This document shows positions 52,859 to 61,759 of a stretch of 64,000 nt of DNA, in pieces. Position numbers and translations under genes: made by a program. Positions within the stretch are counted from its first letter, which is position 1, and each line of letters starts with the position of its first letter. The notes below the pieces were generated by a model, which was given only the letters and a program-made list of their open reading frames with translations, was not told where the DNA came from and did no database searches. Source of the DNA: Micromonospora cremea (lineage in GTDB: Bacteria > Actinomycetota > Actinomycetes > Mycobacteriales > Micromonosporaceae); the NCBI RefSeq assembly GCF_900143515.1, contig NZ_FSQT01000002.1, positions 1 through 64,000 on the forward strand, read 5' to 3'.

Positions 52859-53695
52859 GTGAGCGCGGAGGACCGCGCCGACCCACCGGCCTCCCCCGGC
52901 CCCGCCTCCCCGTCCTGGCCGCCCACCCCGGCCACCGCACCACCTCCACCGCCCGGCGTCCTGCCGCCGCCCGGCGCGTTTCCGGCGCCCGGCACGCTCG
53001 GCCCGGACCCTGCCCCGCCCGACGCGTCATCACCCGCCCCGCTGCCGCCCGGCGCCCTACCATCGGCCGGCGGGTACGACGCCGACCCCCGCCCGCCCGA
53101 CCTGCCAGCGCCCGGCCTGTTGCCCTCCGGCCCGTCGTCGGCCGCCGGTGCACCGGGCGCGGCCTCCGGCGTACCCGGCCCTGTGTTGACGGACGGGTCG
53201 GTGGGGCGGGGGCCGCTGGAGCCCTGGCCCGACACGGTCCGCTGGCAGCCGATCTCCTCCGACCTGATCTGGGTGGAGCTGATCCGGCTGGCCGTGGTGC
53301 TCGCCATCGGGCTGGCGGTGACGGCGATCGGCTGGGCATTGAGCGGTCAGGGCCTGTTCGGGCTGGCCCTCGCCGCCGTGCTGGTGTTCGGCGCGTGGCG
53401 GGCCGTGGCGATCGTCCGCGCGGTCCGCGCGTGGGGGTACGCCGAGCGGGAGGACGACCTGCTGGTCCGGCACGGGCTGCTGGTCCGGCGGCTCTCCATC
53501 GTGCCGTACTCCCGGATGCAGTTCGTCGACGTCAGCGCCGGGCCGCTGGAGCGCGCCTTCAACCTGGCCACCGTGCAGTTGCACACCGCGGCGGCGGCGA
53601 GCGACGCCCGGGTGCCGGGGCTGCGCCCGGCGGAGGCGTCCCGGCTACGCGACCGGCTCACGGCGCTCGGCGAGGACCGGGCGGAGGGGCTGTGA
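52859..53695 (+). CDS. Bacterial PH-domain membrane protein (YdbS-like)
   Basis: A 278-residue protein. The first ~120 residues are a proline/glycine-rich disordered stretch, followed by two hydrophobic segments (ELIRLAVVLAIGLAVTAIGW; GLFGLALAAVLVFGAW) and one bacterial PH (bPH2) domain (LLVRHGLLVRRLSIVPYSRM; RAFNLATVQLHTAAA). Forms a pair with the longer protein downstream, like Bacillus YdbS/YdbT. GTG start at 52859; similar GTGAGCGCG strings occur at 52757 and 52833, so the exact start is uncertain. Confidence 0.8.
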   Translation: MSAEDRADPPASPGPASPSWPPTPATAPPPPPGVLPPPGAFPAPGTLGPDPAPPDASSPAPLPPGALPSAGGYDADPRPPDLPAPGLLPSGPSSAAGAPGAASGVPGPVLTDGSVGRGPLEPWPDTVRWQPISSDLIWVELIRLAVVLAIGLAVTAIGWALSGQGLFGLALAAVLVFGAWRAVAIVRAVRAWGYAEREDDLLVRHGLLVRRLSIVPYSRMQFVDVSAGPLERAFNLATVQLHTAAAASDARVPGLRPAEASRLRDRLTALGEDRAEGL

Positions 53696-53738
53696 ACGCG
53701 CGTCCGGGCGACCGCCGGCCGCGCCGGGGGCCGGCCCG

Positions 53739-55220
53739 ATGACCGACCGTCCCGCCGAGCCGGGCACCGGACCGCCCCGACCACCAGGCGGTGCGCCTCC
53801 GACCGGCCCGCCCCCGGGGGGCGCGGCGCCGCCCTACACGCCCGGCGGCGCGGCACCCTATCCGGCTGCGCCACCCGGGGTGCCCTGGCCGGCGGCGGGT
53901 GGCGACGGCGAGCCGCGTCAGCGACTGCACCCGCTCAGCCCGCTGTTGCACGGGGCCAAGTCGCTGGTCGTGGTGATCGCCGGGCTGTCCTGGTCGACGC
54001 TGTCCCGGGTCGGCTTCGGCTGGTTCGCGGCCATGGTGGTGGTGCTGGCGCTCGGCGCGACCGTGCTGTCGGTGATCAGCTGGTACAACACCGGCTACCA
54101 CGTGGTGGGCCGCGAACTGCGGGTGTACGAGGGGCTGCTCTGGCGGCGTACCCGGGCGATTCCCCTGGAGCGGTTGCAGGCCGTGGAGGTGGTCCGGCCG
54201 CTGCTCGCCCAGCTCACCGGCCTGGCCGAGCTGCGGCTCGAGGTGGTCGGCGGGGGCAAGACCGAGGCGCCGCTGGCGTACCTCGGGGTGACCGACGCGG
54301 CCCGGCTGCGCGAGCGGCTGCTGGCGCTCGCCGGCCGGGCGTCACAGCCGCCCGCGCCGGGCCTCACGGCGCCCTCGACGGCCCCGGGGGCGGTGCCGCC
54401 GGCCGCGCCGGGCCGGCCGCTGCACGCGGTACGCAACCAGAGCCTGCTGGTCAGCCAACTGCTCACCCCGCAGGCGTTCCTGCTCCCGTTCGGCCTGGCC
54501 TTCGTCGTGGTGCAGTTCGTCACCGCGGGGTCGTGGTCGTTCGTCGCGGTGGCGAGCACGCTGACCGCGATGGCCGGTGTGCTGCTGCAACCGATCCGCC
54601 GGGTCCTCGACGACTGGAACTTCCGGCTGGCCCGCGACGGCGGCACGCTGCGGGTGCACAACGGCCTGCTGGAGACCCGGGCGCAGACCGTGCCGCTGGA
54701 CCGGGTGCAGACCGTACGGGCGACCTGGCCGCTGCTCTGGCGGATGAAGGGCTGGCTGCGGCTGCGGCTGGAGGTGGCCGGGTACTCCGTCGCGGAGGCC
54801 GACGACCGCAACCGGCCAGACCGCCTGCTGCCGGTCGGTGACCTGCCGACCGCGACGATGATCGTCACCGAGGTGCTGCCGGGCGTACGCCTCGACGCGC
54901 TGGCGCTGAGCCCACCGCCGCCCCGGGCCCGCTGGGTGCACCCACTGGGCCGGGGCGCGCTCGGCGCCGGCCTGTTCGAGCGGGTCTTCGCCACCCGGTC
55001 CGGGCTGCTGACCCGGCAGGTGGCGATCGTGCCGTACGCCCGGATCCAGAGCGTGCGGGTGGTGCAGGGGCCGGCGCAGCGCCGGCTCGGGCTGGCCACC
55101 GTCCACGCCGACACCGCGGGTGGGTCGGGCGCGGCGGCCCATGACCGGGATCTGGCAGAGGCGTGGGGCCTGGCGGCCGAGCTGACCGCCCGCGCGCACG
55201 CCGCCCGCCGCTCCGGCTGA
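53739..55220 (+). CDS. Bacterial PH-domain membrane protein (YdbT-like)
   Basis: A 493-residue membrane protein with a proline-rich N-terminus and paired hydrophobic segments alternating with bPH2 domains (VVGRELRVYEGLLWRRTRAI; RVHNGLLETRAQTVPLDRVQ; VFATRSGLLTRQVAIVPYAR), three in all. It presumably works with the shorter PH protein 43 bases upstream. In Bacillus such pairs have been linked to envelope stress; here the role is not shown by sequence. Confidence 0.83.
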   Translation: MTDRPAEPGTGPPRPPGGAPPTGPPPGGAAPPYTPGGAAPYPAAPPGVPWPAAGGDGEPRQRLHPLSPLLHGAKSLVVVIAGLSWSTLSRVGFGWFAAMVVVLALGATVLSVISWYNTGYHVVGRELRVYEGLLWRRTRAIPLERLQAVEVVRPLLAQLTGLAELRLEVVGGGKTEAPLAYLGVTDAARLRERLLALAGRASQPPAPGLTAPSTAPGAVPPAAPGRPLHAVRNQSLLVSQLLTPQAFLLPFGLAFVVVQFVTAGSWSFVAVASTLTAMAGVLLQPIRRVLDDWNFRLARDGGTLRVHNGLLETRAQTVPLDRVQTVRATWPLLWRMKGWLRLRLEVAGYSVAEADDRNRPDRLLPVGDLPTATMIVTEVLPGVRLDALALSPPPPRARWVHPLGRGALGAGLFERVFATRSGLLTRQVAIVPYARIQSVRVVQGPAQRRLGLATVHADTAGGSGAAAHDRDLAEAWGLAAELTARAHAARRSG

Positions 55221-55223
55221 CCC

Positions 55224-55281
55224 GTTCCGCCGCGGCCGGCCGATCCGGCCGACCTGTTCCGCCGCGGCCGGCCGATCCGGC
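55224..55281. repeat. Two tandem 26-bp direct repeats
   Basis: An identical 26-base unit, starting gttccgccgcggccggccga, occurs at 55224-55249 and 55256-55281 (period 32) between two convergent gene ends. Each unit contains the palindrome GGCCGGCC and could fold, so it may serve as a terminator. Confidence 0.75.
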
Positions 55282-55285
55282 GGCG

Positions 55286-56404
55286 TCAGCGGTCGGCGGG
55301 TACCGCGGGCTGGTCGGCGGCGCCCGGCCGGACCGGCGCGGGTTGCCCGCTGGCCGGCCGATCCGACGTTGTTTCCGGCGGGCCCGCGGTGCCGTCCGGC
55401 CCGGTGATCTTTGCCGGCGGCGGCCCGACAGCGGCCGGGGTCGGTCCGGCGCGACGGGCCCGCAGCGCCGCCCACCCGCGCTCGGCCAGGCCGACCACCA
55501 GGAAGGTCAGCCCGACGTACGTCCAGCCGACCAGCACGTCGATCACGTAGTGCTCACCCGAGTAGACCAGGGTGAAGGTCATCGCCAGCGGGTACGCGAG
55601 CAGCAGCGGCCACCAGCGGCGGCGGGTGGTGTGCAGGAAGAAGAGCACCACGAACAGCGCCCACGCGGTGTGCAGCGACGGCATCGCGGCGACCGGGTTC
55701 GAGGCGATCTGGCCGGCGTTGAGCACGTTGCCGGCGCCGTGCATGCCGAACGCCTTCCACCCCCGGGTGGAGATCCGGGCGACCTCGGTGAGCAGGCCGT
55801 TCTGCGCCGCCCACCACGGCGGCGCCGCCGGGTAGATGAAGTAGGTGGCCAGGCCGGCGGCGCAGAGGAAGCCCCAGCGCCGCATGTACGCCGCCCAGCG
55901 GTGCCGGTCCCGCAGCCAGAGCACCGCGGCGGCGGCCAGCGCGACCACGAAGTGCGAGAAGTACACCCAGCTCGCCGCGACGTCGTACCACTGCAGCTGC
56001 GGGTGGTAGAGGTGCTCCTGCAACCAGATGGTGGGCACCTCGCCGCCGGTGGCCCAGCCGAACATGAACCGGTCGGCGACGATCAGCTCCATCGCGTGCG
56101 GGGTGGCCCCGTTGTCGGCGAACCCCCGCGAGAGGTTGTACGCGGCGAGCAGCAGCACCACCGGCACCCAGTCCCGGGCGAAGCGCAGGTGACTTCGCCA
56201 CGGCCGGTCGCTGTTCCAGGCGACGGTGCCGGCCCAGATCCAGACGAACGCGTACGCGGGGTCGGTGGGCAGCCCGATGCCCAGCCAGGCGGCGACGAAG
56301 GCGACCGCCCAGATCGACATGGCGGCGATGCGCCGACGGCCCCCGTCCGGGGACGCGGGCGGGTCGGTCCGGGCGGGGGGTTGGGGGTCAGTCACGACGG
56401 CCAT
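55286..56404 (-). CDS. PAP2-superfamily membrane protein (inositol phosphorylceramide synthase-like)
   Basis: A 372-residue membrane protein with about six transmembrane segments and PAP2_3 motifs: AAMPSLHTAWALFVV and YSGEHYVIDVLVGW with the catalytic histidines. Family members transfer or remove phosphate head groups on lipids. C-terminal proline-rich cytoplasmic tail. ATG 56404 chosen; TAACCT eight bases upstream may be a -10 box. The longer frame overlaps the divergent thioesterase gene and is rejected. Confidence 0.83.
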   Translation of the reverse strand: MAVVTDPQPPARTDPPASPDGGRRRIAAMSIWAVAFVAAWLGIGLPTDPAYAFVWIWAGTVAWNSDRPWRSHLRFARDWVPVVLLLAAYNLSRGFADNGATPHAMELIVADRFMFGWATGGEVPTIWLQEHLYHPQLQWYDVAASWVYFSHFVVALAAAAVLWLRDRHRWAAYMRRWGFLCAAGLATYFIYPAAPPWWAAQNGLLTEVARISTRGWKAFGMHGAGNVLNAGQIASNPVAAMPSLHTAWALFVVLFFLHTTRRRWWPLLLAYPLAMTFTLVYSGEHYVIDVLVGWTYVGLTFLVVGLAERGWAALRARRAGPTPAAVGPPPAKITGPDGTAGPPETTSDRPASGQPAPVRPGAADQPAVPADR

Positions 56405-56541
56405 CGCGGTCAAGGTTAACGACGGGTGCGGCATCGACCGACGGCGACCACCCGCAGGACCCGTCCGCAGGTGGGCGACGGCGGGCCCTGACGGGTGCGG
56501 CGGGATCGCCGGGCGAGTGCTCGGCGGGCTCGGCGAGCACC

Positions 56542-56554
56542 TAGGCTGGCGACC
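56542..56554 (+). promoter_or_regulatory. -10 box TAGGCT for a leaderless transcript
   Basis: TAGGCT (56542-56547) is seven bases before ATG 56555; no ribosome-binding site. Confidence 0.5.
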
Positions 56555-56959
56555 ATGCAGGAGCAGCCCGAGCCGGCCTTCGCGCCGGGTCTGACCGCCC
56601 AGGTCGAGTTGACCGTCACCGACGCGGACACCGCCCAGGCGGTCGGTTCCGGGGACGTACCGGTGCTCGGCACACCCCGGGTGCTCGCGCTGGCCGAGGC
56701 GGCCACCGTCGCGGCGACCGCGACCACGATGCCGTCCGGGTCGACCACCGTGGGGACCCGGGTCGAGCTGGAGCACCTGGCGCCGACCGTGGTCGGCCGG
56801 ACGGTCCGGGCCAAGGCCCTGCTGGCGGCCGTCGACGGTCGCCGGCTGTCGTTCGAGGTCACCGTGACCGACGGCGACGAGACGGTGGCCCGGGGTCGGG
56901 TGGACCGCATCCTGGTGGACCGGCAACGCTTCGTCGACCGCGCCGGGCGGACGTCATGA
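56555..56959 (+). CDS. Hot-dog-fold thioesterase (FlK-like)
   Basis: A 134-residue hot-dog protein (FAPGLTAQVELTVTDADTAQ; VLALAEAATVAATATTMPSG; VGTRVELEHLAPTVVGRTVR) resembling fluoroacetyl-CoA thioesterase-type proteins. The acyl-CoA substrate is unknown. Coupled to the next gene by ATGA (56956-56959). Confidence 0.82.
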   Translation: MQEQPEPAFAPGLTAQVELTVTDADTAQAVGSGDVPVLGTPRVLALAEAATVAATATTMPSGSTTVGTRVELEHLAPTVVGRTVRAKALLAAVDGRRLSFEVTVTDGDETVARGRVDRILVDRQRFVDRAGRTS

Positions 56960-57786
56960 CCGGCGGATTCGTCGAGGTCGCCGACCGGGTGCACGTGCTG
57001 CGCGAGCCGCTGCTGCGGGTCAACGTCACCCTGGTCGTCGGCGACGACCAGGCGCTGCTGGTGGACACCCTCTCCTCGGCGGCCCAGGCCACCCAGCTGG
57101 CCGCCGCCGTCCGGGCGGTCACCGACCGTCCGCTGACGCTGGTCAACACCCACCACCACTACGACCACTGCTTCGGCAACGCCGTCCTGGCCGGCGACCC
57201 GCCCCGCCCGGTGTACGCGCACGCGCTGGCCGCCGCGGCCCTGCGCGAGGAGCCGGAGCGGCTGCGCCGGGAGGCGTACGACGAGGTGCGCGAGGAGCAC
57301 CCGGCGCTCGCCGCCGAGCTGGCCGACACGCCGCTGCTCGCCCCGACGCACACCGTGCACACCGAGACGGCACTCGACCTGGGCGGCCGGCGGGTGCTGC
57401 TGCGTCACCCCGGGCGGGGGCACACCGACGCCGATCTGGTGGTGCACGTACCCGACGCGGACGTGCTGGTCGCCGGGGACCTGGTGGAGCAGAGCGGCCC
57501 GCCCGCCTTCGAGGACTCGTACCCCCTGCAGTGGCCGGACGCGGTCGCCGACCTGCTCCGGCTGACCGCCGTGGGCACGGTGGTGGTGCCGGGCCACGGC
57601 GACCCGGTGGACGTGGAGTTCGTCCGCGCCCAGCACGCCGAGCTGGCGAAGCTGGCCTGGCTGATCCGCGCCGGGCACACCGGCGGGGCGCCGCCGGAAC
57701 GGGTCGCCGCCGAGGCGCCCTTCGGCGCCCGCGCCGCCCTTATCGCCGCCCGCCGCGGCTACAAAGAACTCGACGGCACCCCCTGA
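56956..57786 (+). CDS. Metallo-beta-lactamase-fold hydrolase
   Basis: A 276-residue MBL-fold enzyme. Metal motif NTHHHYDHCFGN (HxHxDH), further ligands in LLRHPGRGHTDADLVVHV, VLVAGDLVEQSG and VVPGHGDPV. The length and overlap with a thioesterase suggest a hydrolase of thioesters or lactones, but the substrate is not evident. Confidence 0.87.
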   Translation: MTGGFVEVADRVHVLREPLLRVNVTLVVGDDQALLVDTLSSAAQATQLAAAVRAVTDRPLTLVNTHHHYDHCFGNAVLAGDPPRPVYAHALAAAALREEPERLRREAYDEVREEHPALAAELADTPLLAPTHTVHTETALDLGGRRVLLRHPGRGHTDADLVVHVPDADVLVAGDLVEQSGPPAFEDSYPLQWPDAVADLLRLTAVGTVVVPGHGDPVDVEFVRAQHAELAKLAWLIRAGHTGGAPPERVAAEAPFGARAALIAARRGYKELDGTP

Positions 57787-57824
57787 ACCCCTGCCCTCTC
57801 CCCCTGCCCCCTCCCTCACCTCGC

Positions 57825-57893
57825 CGATCTTGCACTTGCTGCCCGGGCAGAAGGCGCAAAGCGGGCGAAGCGTCGACCGAAAGCGCAAGATCG
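57825..57893. terminator. Hairpin between convergent genes (GATC family)
   Basis: Arms CGATCTTGC (57825-57833) and GCAAGATCG (57885-57893) are perfect; the interior has further G/C pairing. Between the metallo-hydrolase and PfkB gene ends. Confidence 0.55.
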
Positions 57894-57917
57894 ACGCGGG
57901 AGGGTGCGGGAGGGTGG

Positions 57918-58853
57918 TCAGTCTTTGAAGCGGCGCTGGACGTCGGCGCGGGTGGGCATGGCGGTGGCGCCGCCCGGTGACTCGCAGACCAGGCCGGCCA
58001 CCCGCAGCGCGAACGCCACCCGCCCGACCCAGCCCGCCGGGTCGGCCGGCTCGCCGTCGAGGAGCAGGTCGGCGATCAACGCGGCCATCACCGAGTCGCC
58101 GGCGCCGGTGGCGTCGACCGCGTTGACCCGGGGGGCCGGCACCCGGACCGGGTCGGCGTCGGCGGCGGCCAGCACCGCGCCGGCCGCGCCGAGCGTCACC
58201 ACGACCGTCGCGGCGCCCAGCTCGCGCAGGTACGCGGCCACCCCCTCGACCGGCTCACCCGGGTAGAGCACCTCGGCGTCGGCGGTGCTCAGCTTGACCA
58301 GGTGCGCGCCGGCTGCGAACTCGGCCACCACCTCGCGCAGCCCCGCCAGCGCGCCCGGCCCGCCCAGGAGCCGGGGGCGCACGTTCGGGTCGAAGACCCG
58401 CAGGCCGGTGGCGAGCGCCCAGGCACGCCGGGCGGCCGCCAGCGTGCGGGGTTGGAGCAGCACGACGGAACCGCAGTAGAGCACGTCGGCCCCCTCCAGC
58501 AGCGCCAGCTCCAGATCGTCGGCGGCGAGCAGGCCGTAGGAGGGCGGCTCGCCGTAGAAGCGGAAGTCGGGTTCCGGGCCGGCGAAGGTGACCACCGCGA
58601 GGGTGGTCGGCGCCGGCACCGTGACCGCGCCGGCCAGCCCCACATCGGCCGCGGTCAGGAAGGCGCGAATCCGCCCGGCCAGCACGTCGTCGCCGAGTGA
58701 ACCGACGAACTGCGCCGCGCCGCCGAGCCGGGCCACGCCGACGGCGACGTTGAGCGGCCCGCCGCCGATCGCCTGCCGGTAGACCCGCTCGCCGTCCCGC
58801 TCGGTGTCGAGCAGATCGACGAGCGCCTCGCCGAGCACCACCGCGTATCCCAT
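57918..58853 (-). CDS. PfkB-family carbohydrate kinase (fructokinase-like)
   Basis: A 311-residue ribokinase-fold kinase: VVLGEALVDLLDTERDG and GGGPLNVAVGVARLGG at the N-terminus, FDPNVRPRLL in the middle, and the ATP/anion-hole signature VDATGAGDSVMAALI. Fructose is the likely substrate from the family pattern, but nucleosides or other sugars are possible. ATG 58853 with GAAGGGA upstream. No transport or regulator genes adjoin it. Confidence 0.87.
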   Translation of the reverse strand: MGYAVVLGEALVDLLDTERDGERVYRQAIGGGPLNVAVGVARLGGAAQFVGSLGDDVLAGRIRAFLTAADVGLAGAVTVPAPTTLAVVTFAGPEPDFRFYGEPPSYGLLAADDLELALLEGADVLYCGSVVLLQPRTLAAARRAWALATGLRVFDPNVRPRLLGGPGALAGLREVVAEFAAGAHLVKLSTADAEVLYPGEPVEGVAAYLRELGAATVVVTLGAAGAVLAAADADPVRVPAPRVNAVDATGAGDSVMAALIADLLLDGEPADPAGWVGRVAFALRVAGLVCESPGGATAMPTRADVQRRFKD

Positions 58854-58992
58854 GCCGGTCCCTTCGTCGTCGCCAGCCGCCCACCGCCCACCTCGGCAAT
58901 CGGCGTGGCACCAGGCTGGCACAACGCACGGCCCGGTGGGCCCCGAAGAGCACGGGTCCGACCGACCGGACACGGGCGAGAGGGCCGGCGCG

Positions 58993-60180
58993 CTACCCCG
59001 CCCGGTGGATCGGCCCGCCGAGTGCCGTCAGGGGACGACCGGTCCCGCCCCAGCGGCCCGCGACGATCTGCGCGGCCACGCTCACCGCGGTCTCCTCCGG
59101 GGTACGCCCACCGAGATCCAGCCCGATCGGCGAGGCGAGCCGGGCGAGCTGCTCCGCGCTCAGCCCCGCCTCGCGCAGCAGCTTCTGCCGCTCGTCGTGG
59201 GTGCGCCGCGACCCCATCGCGCCGACGTACGCCAGCCGGTGGCGCAGCGCCAACGCCAGCAGCGGCACGTCGAACTTCGGGTCGTGGGTCAGCACGCAGA
59301 CCACCGTCCGCCCGTCGACACGGCCGGCGTCCAGCTCCGCCCCCAGGTAGCGGTGCGGCCACTGCACCACCACCTCGTCCGCCTCGGGGAAACGCCGAGC
59401 GGTGGCGAAGACCGGGCGGGCGTCGCAGACGGTCACCCGGTAGCCGAGGAACGCGCCGATCCGGGCCACCGCGGCGGCGAAGTCGATCGCCCCGAAGACG
59501 ATCATCCGGGGCGGGGTGGCGTACGCGGCCACGAAGAGGCTCAGGCCGCTGCCCCGGCGCTGCCCGTGGTAGCCGTACCGGAGCACGCCGCTGTGCCCGG
59601 CGGCGAGCAGCCCGAGGGCGTCGGCCGTTGCGGCGGCGTCCAGCCGGTCAGCGCCGAGCGAGCCGGTCACCCGCTGCCCGGTCAGCACCAGCCGCCGGCC
59701 CAGTCGTCCCGCCGGGTCGACCGGCACCGCGCCGGGCGGATCGCCGGCGTCGGCCGCCACGCAGGTGACCACCGCCACCGGCTGGCCGGCCCGGCGCGCC
59801 GCGTCGACCGCGTCCAACTCCACGAGACGGTCGCCGTCGATCCGCTCCACGAACACGTCGAGCACCCCGCCGCAGGTCAGGCCCGCGGTGTACGCGGCGT
59901 CGTCGCTGACTCCGTAGCGGGTCAGCTCGGGGGCGCCGGTGTCGAGCACGCGGCGGGCCCGTTCGTAGAGGTCGGCCTCGACGCAGCCGCCGGAGACGCT
60001 GCCGGTCACCGCGCCGTCGGCCGTGACCAGCATGCTGGCGCCCGGCGGCTGTGGCGCGGACCGCCACGTGGCCACGACGGTGGCCAGGGCGACCGCCTCG
60101 CCGGCGCGGCAGCGGCGGTGCACCTCGTCGAACACGTCCGGCACGCGCTGCCCCGTTACGTCGTGAAAGGAGGAAAACAT
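58993..60180 (-). CDS. XdhC/CoxI-family molybdenum cofactor maturation factor (PaoD-like)
   Basis: A 395-residue protein that binds the molybdenum cofactor and matures molybdenum hydroxylases. N-terminal XdhC domain (ATVVATWRSAPQPPGASMLV; the characteristic SVSGGCVEADL cysteine; GLTCGGVLDVF) and C-terminal Rossmann domain (MIVFGAIDFAAAVARIGAFL; VGAMGSRRTHDERQ). Divergent from the oxidoreductase operon by 48 bases, it is the expected partner, as PaoD is for PaoABC. Confidence 0.9.
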   Translation of the reverse strand: MFSSFHDVTGQRVPDVFDEVHRRCRAGEAVALATVVATWRSAPQPPGASMLVTADGAVTGSVSGGCVEADLYERARRVLDTGAPELTRYGVSDDAAYTAGLTCGGVLDVFVERIDGDRLVELDAVDAARRAGQPVAVVTCVAADAGDPPGAVPVDPAGRLGRRLVLTGQRVTGSLGADRLDAAATADALGLLAAGHSGVLRYGYHGQRRGSGLSLFVAAYATPPRMIVFGAIDFAAAVARIGAFLGYRVTVCDARPVFATARRFPEADEVVVQWPHRYLGAELDAGRVDGRTVVCVLTHDPKFDVPLLALALRHRLAYVGAMGSRRTHDERQKLLREAGLSAEQLARLASPIGLDLGGRTPEETAVSVAAQIVAGRWGGTGRPLTALGGPIHRAG

Positions 60181-60228
60181 TCTTATGTGAAGGATATGGT
60201 CGATTTCGTCATGAGGGGGTGTGAGTCG

Positions 60229-60777
60229 GTGAAGTCCTACCAGGCACTACGAACGGCGCCGACCCCGGACCACGCGGTGGTCCGGGGTCCCGGCGAGGTG
60301 GCGGTCCACCTGCAGGTCAACGGCGAAAGCCGGACGACAGCCATCGAGCCGCGGGTCAGCCTGCTCGACGCCCTCCGCGACCGGCTCGAGCTGACCGGCA
60401 CCAAGAAGGGCTGCAACCAGGGCGCCTGCGGCGCGTGCACCGTGTGGGTGGACGGGCGCCGGGTGCTGTCCTGCCTGACCCTGGCGATCACCTGCGAGAA
60501 CCGCGAGGTGACCACGATCGAGGGACTGTCCGACGGGGACACGCTGCACCCCATGCAGCAGGCGTTCCTGGACTGCGACGCGTTGCAGTGCGGCTACTGC
60601 ACCCCCGGGCAGATCATGTCCGCGGTGGCGCTGCTCGCCGAGGGGCACGCCGGCGACGACACCGAGATCCGGGAGTGGATGAGCGGCAACATCTGCCGCT
60701 GCGCCGCGTACCCGCACATCCGCGCGGCCGTCCGCCGCGTCCGCGACCAGGGGGAGCCGGGCGATGCGTCCCGTTAG
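60229..60777 (+). CDS. Aldehyde oxidoreductase [2Fe-2S] subunit (PaoA-like)
   Basis: A 182-residue iron-sulfur subunit of a molybdenum hydroxylase. Plant-type ferredoxin cysteines are in KKGCNQGACGACTVWVDGRR and SCLTLAITC; the second cluster is in LQCGYCTPGQIMSAV and GNICRCAAYPHI. GTG 60229 is preferred because GAGGGGG lies about nine bases upstream; ATG 60211 is an alternative. It passes electrons from the molybdenum centre to FAD. Unlike E. coli PaoA I see no twin-arginine signal, so the complex is probably cytoplasmic. Confidence 0.88.
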   Translation: MKSYQALRTAPTPDHAVVRGPGEVAVHLQVNGESRTTAIEPRVSLLDALRDRLELTGTKKGCNQGACGACTVWVDGRRVLSCLTLAITCENREVTTIEGLSDGDTLHPMQQAFLDCDALQCGYCTPGQIMSAVALLAEGHAGDDTEIREWMSGNICRCAAYPHIRAAVRRVRDQGEPGDASR

Positions 60778-61759
60778 CTACTCCCGCGCCACCGACGTCG
60801 CCACCGCGATCGGCGCGGTGAGCGCCGACCCGGAGAGCACCTTCCTGGCCGGTGGCACCACCCAGGTCGACCTGCTGCGCATCTACGTCGAACAGCCGCA
60901 GCGCCTGGTCGACATCAACGACCTGCCGCTGAACCGGATCGAGGAGCTGCCCGGCGGCGGGTTGCGACTCGGTGGGCTGGCCCGGATGAGCGACGTGGCC
61001 GGGGAGCCGGAGCTGGTCCGGCGCTACCCGATGGTCGCCGAGGCGCTGCTGCTCGGCGCCTCCCCGCAGCTGCGCAACATGGCCACCATCGCCGGCAACC
61101 TCATGCAGCGGGTGCGGTGCAGCTACTTCCGGGACGTCGCGGCCGGCTGCAACAAACGGGCACCGGGCACCGGATGCAGCGCGCTCGACGGAATCAACCG
61201 GGGGCACGCGGTGCTCGGCACCAGCGACTGCTGCATCGCCACCCACCCCTCGGACCTCGGCGTGGCCCTGGTCGCACTCGACGCGGTGGTTCAGACCGAA
61301 GGCCCGGCCGGGCAGCGGAGCATCCCGATCGACGACTTCTTCCTGCTCCCCGGGCAGACGCCGGAACGGGAGCACCCGCTGACGCACGGCGAACTGGTGA
61401 CCGGCATCGACCTGCCTCCGACGCCGGCCGCGGCCACCTCCCGCTACATCAAGATCCGCGACCGCGAGTCGTACGAGTTCGCGCTCGCCTCCGTCGCGGT
61501 GGCCATGTCGGTTGCCGGCGGTCGGATCACCGAGATCCGGCTGGCCCTGGGCGGGGTGGCCACCAAACCGTGGCGGGCCCGGCAGGCCGAGCGGCTGCTC
61601 GACGGCGCACCAGCGACCACCGAGTCGTTCACCCGCGCCGCCGAGGCGGAGCTGGCGCCAGCGGTGCCGCACGGAATGAACGCCTTCAAGGTCGAGCTGG
61701 CCCGGCGAACCATGGTCCGGGCCCTGGAGAGCATGGCGCAGCGGGAGGGAACGACATGA
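60764..61759 (+). CDS. Aldehyde oxidoreductase FAD subunit with [4Fe-4S] insertion (PaoB-like)
   Basis: A 331-residue FAD-binding subunit (CoxM/XdhB fold): FLAGGTTQVDLLRIYVEQPQ, then NMATIAGNLMQRVRCSYFRD. The insert RCSYFRDVAAGCNKRAPGTG, followed by GCSALDG and SDCCIATHPSD, carries the cysteines that bind the extra [4Fe-4S] cluster in E. coli PaoB, a feature of the Pao subfamily. GGGAG precedes ATG 60764, which overlaps the [2Fe-2S] gene by 14 bases. Confidence 0.88.
   Translation: MRPVSYSRATDVATAIGAVSADPESTFLAGGTTQVDLLRIYVEQPQRLVDINDLPLNRIEELPGGGLRLGGLARMSDVAGEPELVRRYPMVAEALLLGASPQLRNMATIAGNLMQRVRCSYFRDVAAGCNKRAPGTGCSALDGINRGHAVLGTSDCCIATHPSDLGVALVALDAVVQTEGPAGQRSIPIDDFFLLPGQTPEREHPLTHGELVTGIDLPPTPAAATSRYIKIRDRESYEFALASVAVAMSVAGGRITEIRLALGGVATKPWRARQAERLLDGAPATTESFTRAAEAELAPAVPHGMNAFKVELARRTMVRALESMAQREGTT

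Noticed and set aside
55286-56926. 546-codon version of the PAP2 protein
   Set aside because: The extra N-terminal codons run antisense through the thioesterase gene and are low complexity; ATG 56404 begins the recognisable protein.
58804-60228. Long upstream extension of the [2Fe-2S] subunit frame
   Set aside because: It is antisense to the XdhC-type gene; homology and a ribosome-binding site support a start at 60229.
61117-61755. 213-codon upstream extension of the molybdopterin subunit
   Set aside because: Overlaps the FAD-subunit gene entirely; ATG 61756 has a good ribosome-binding site and a 4-base overlap.
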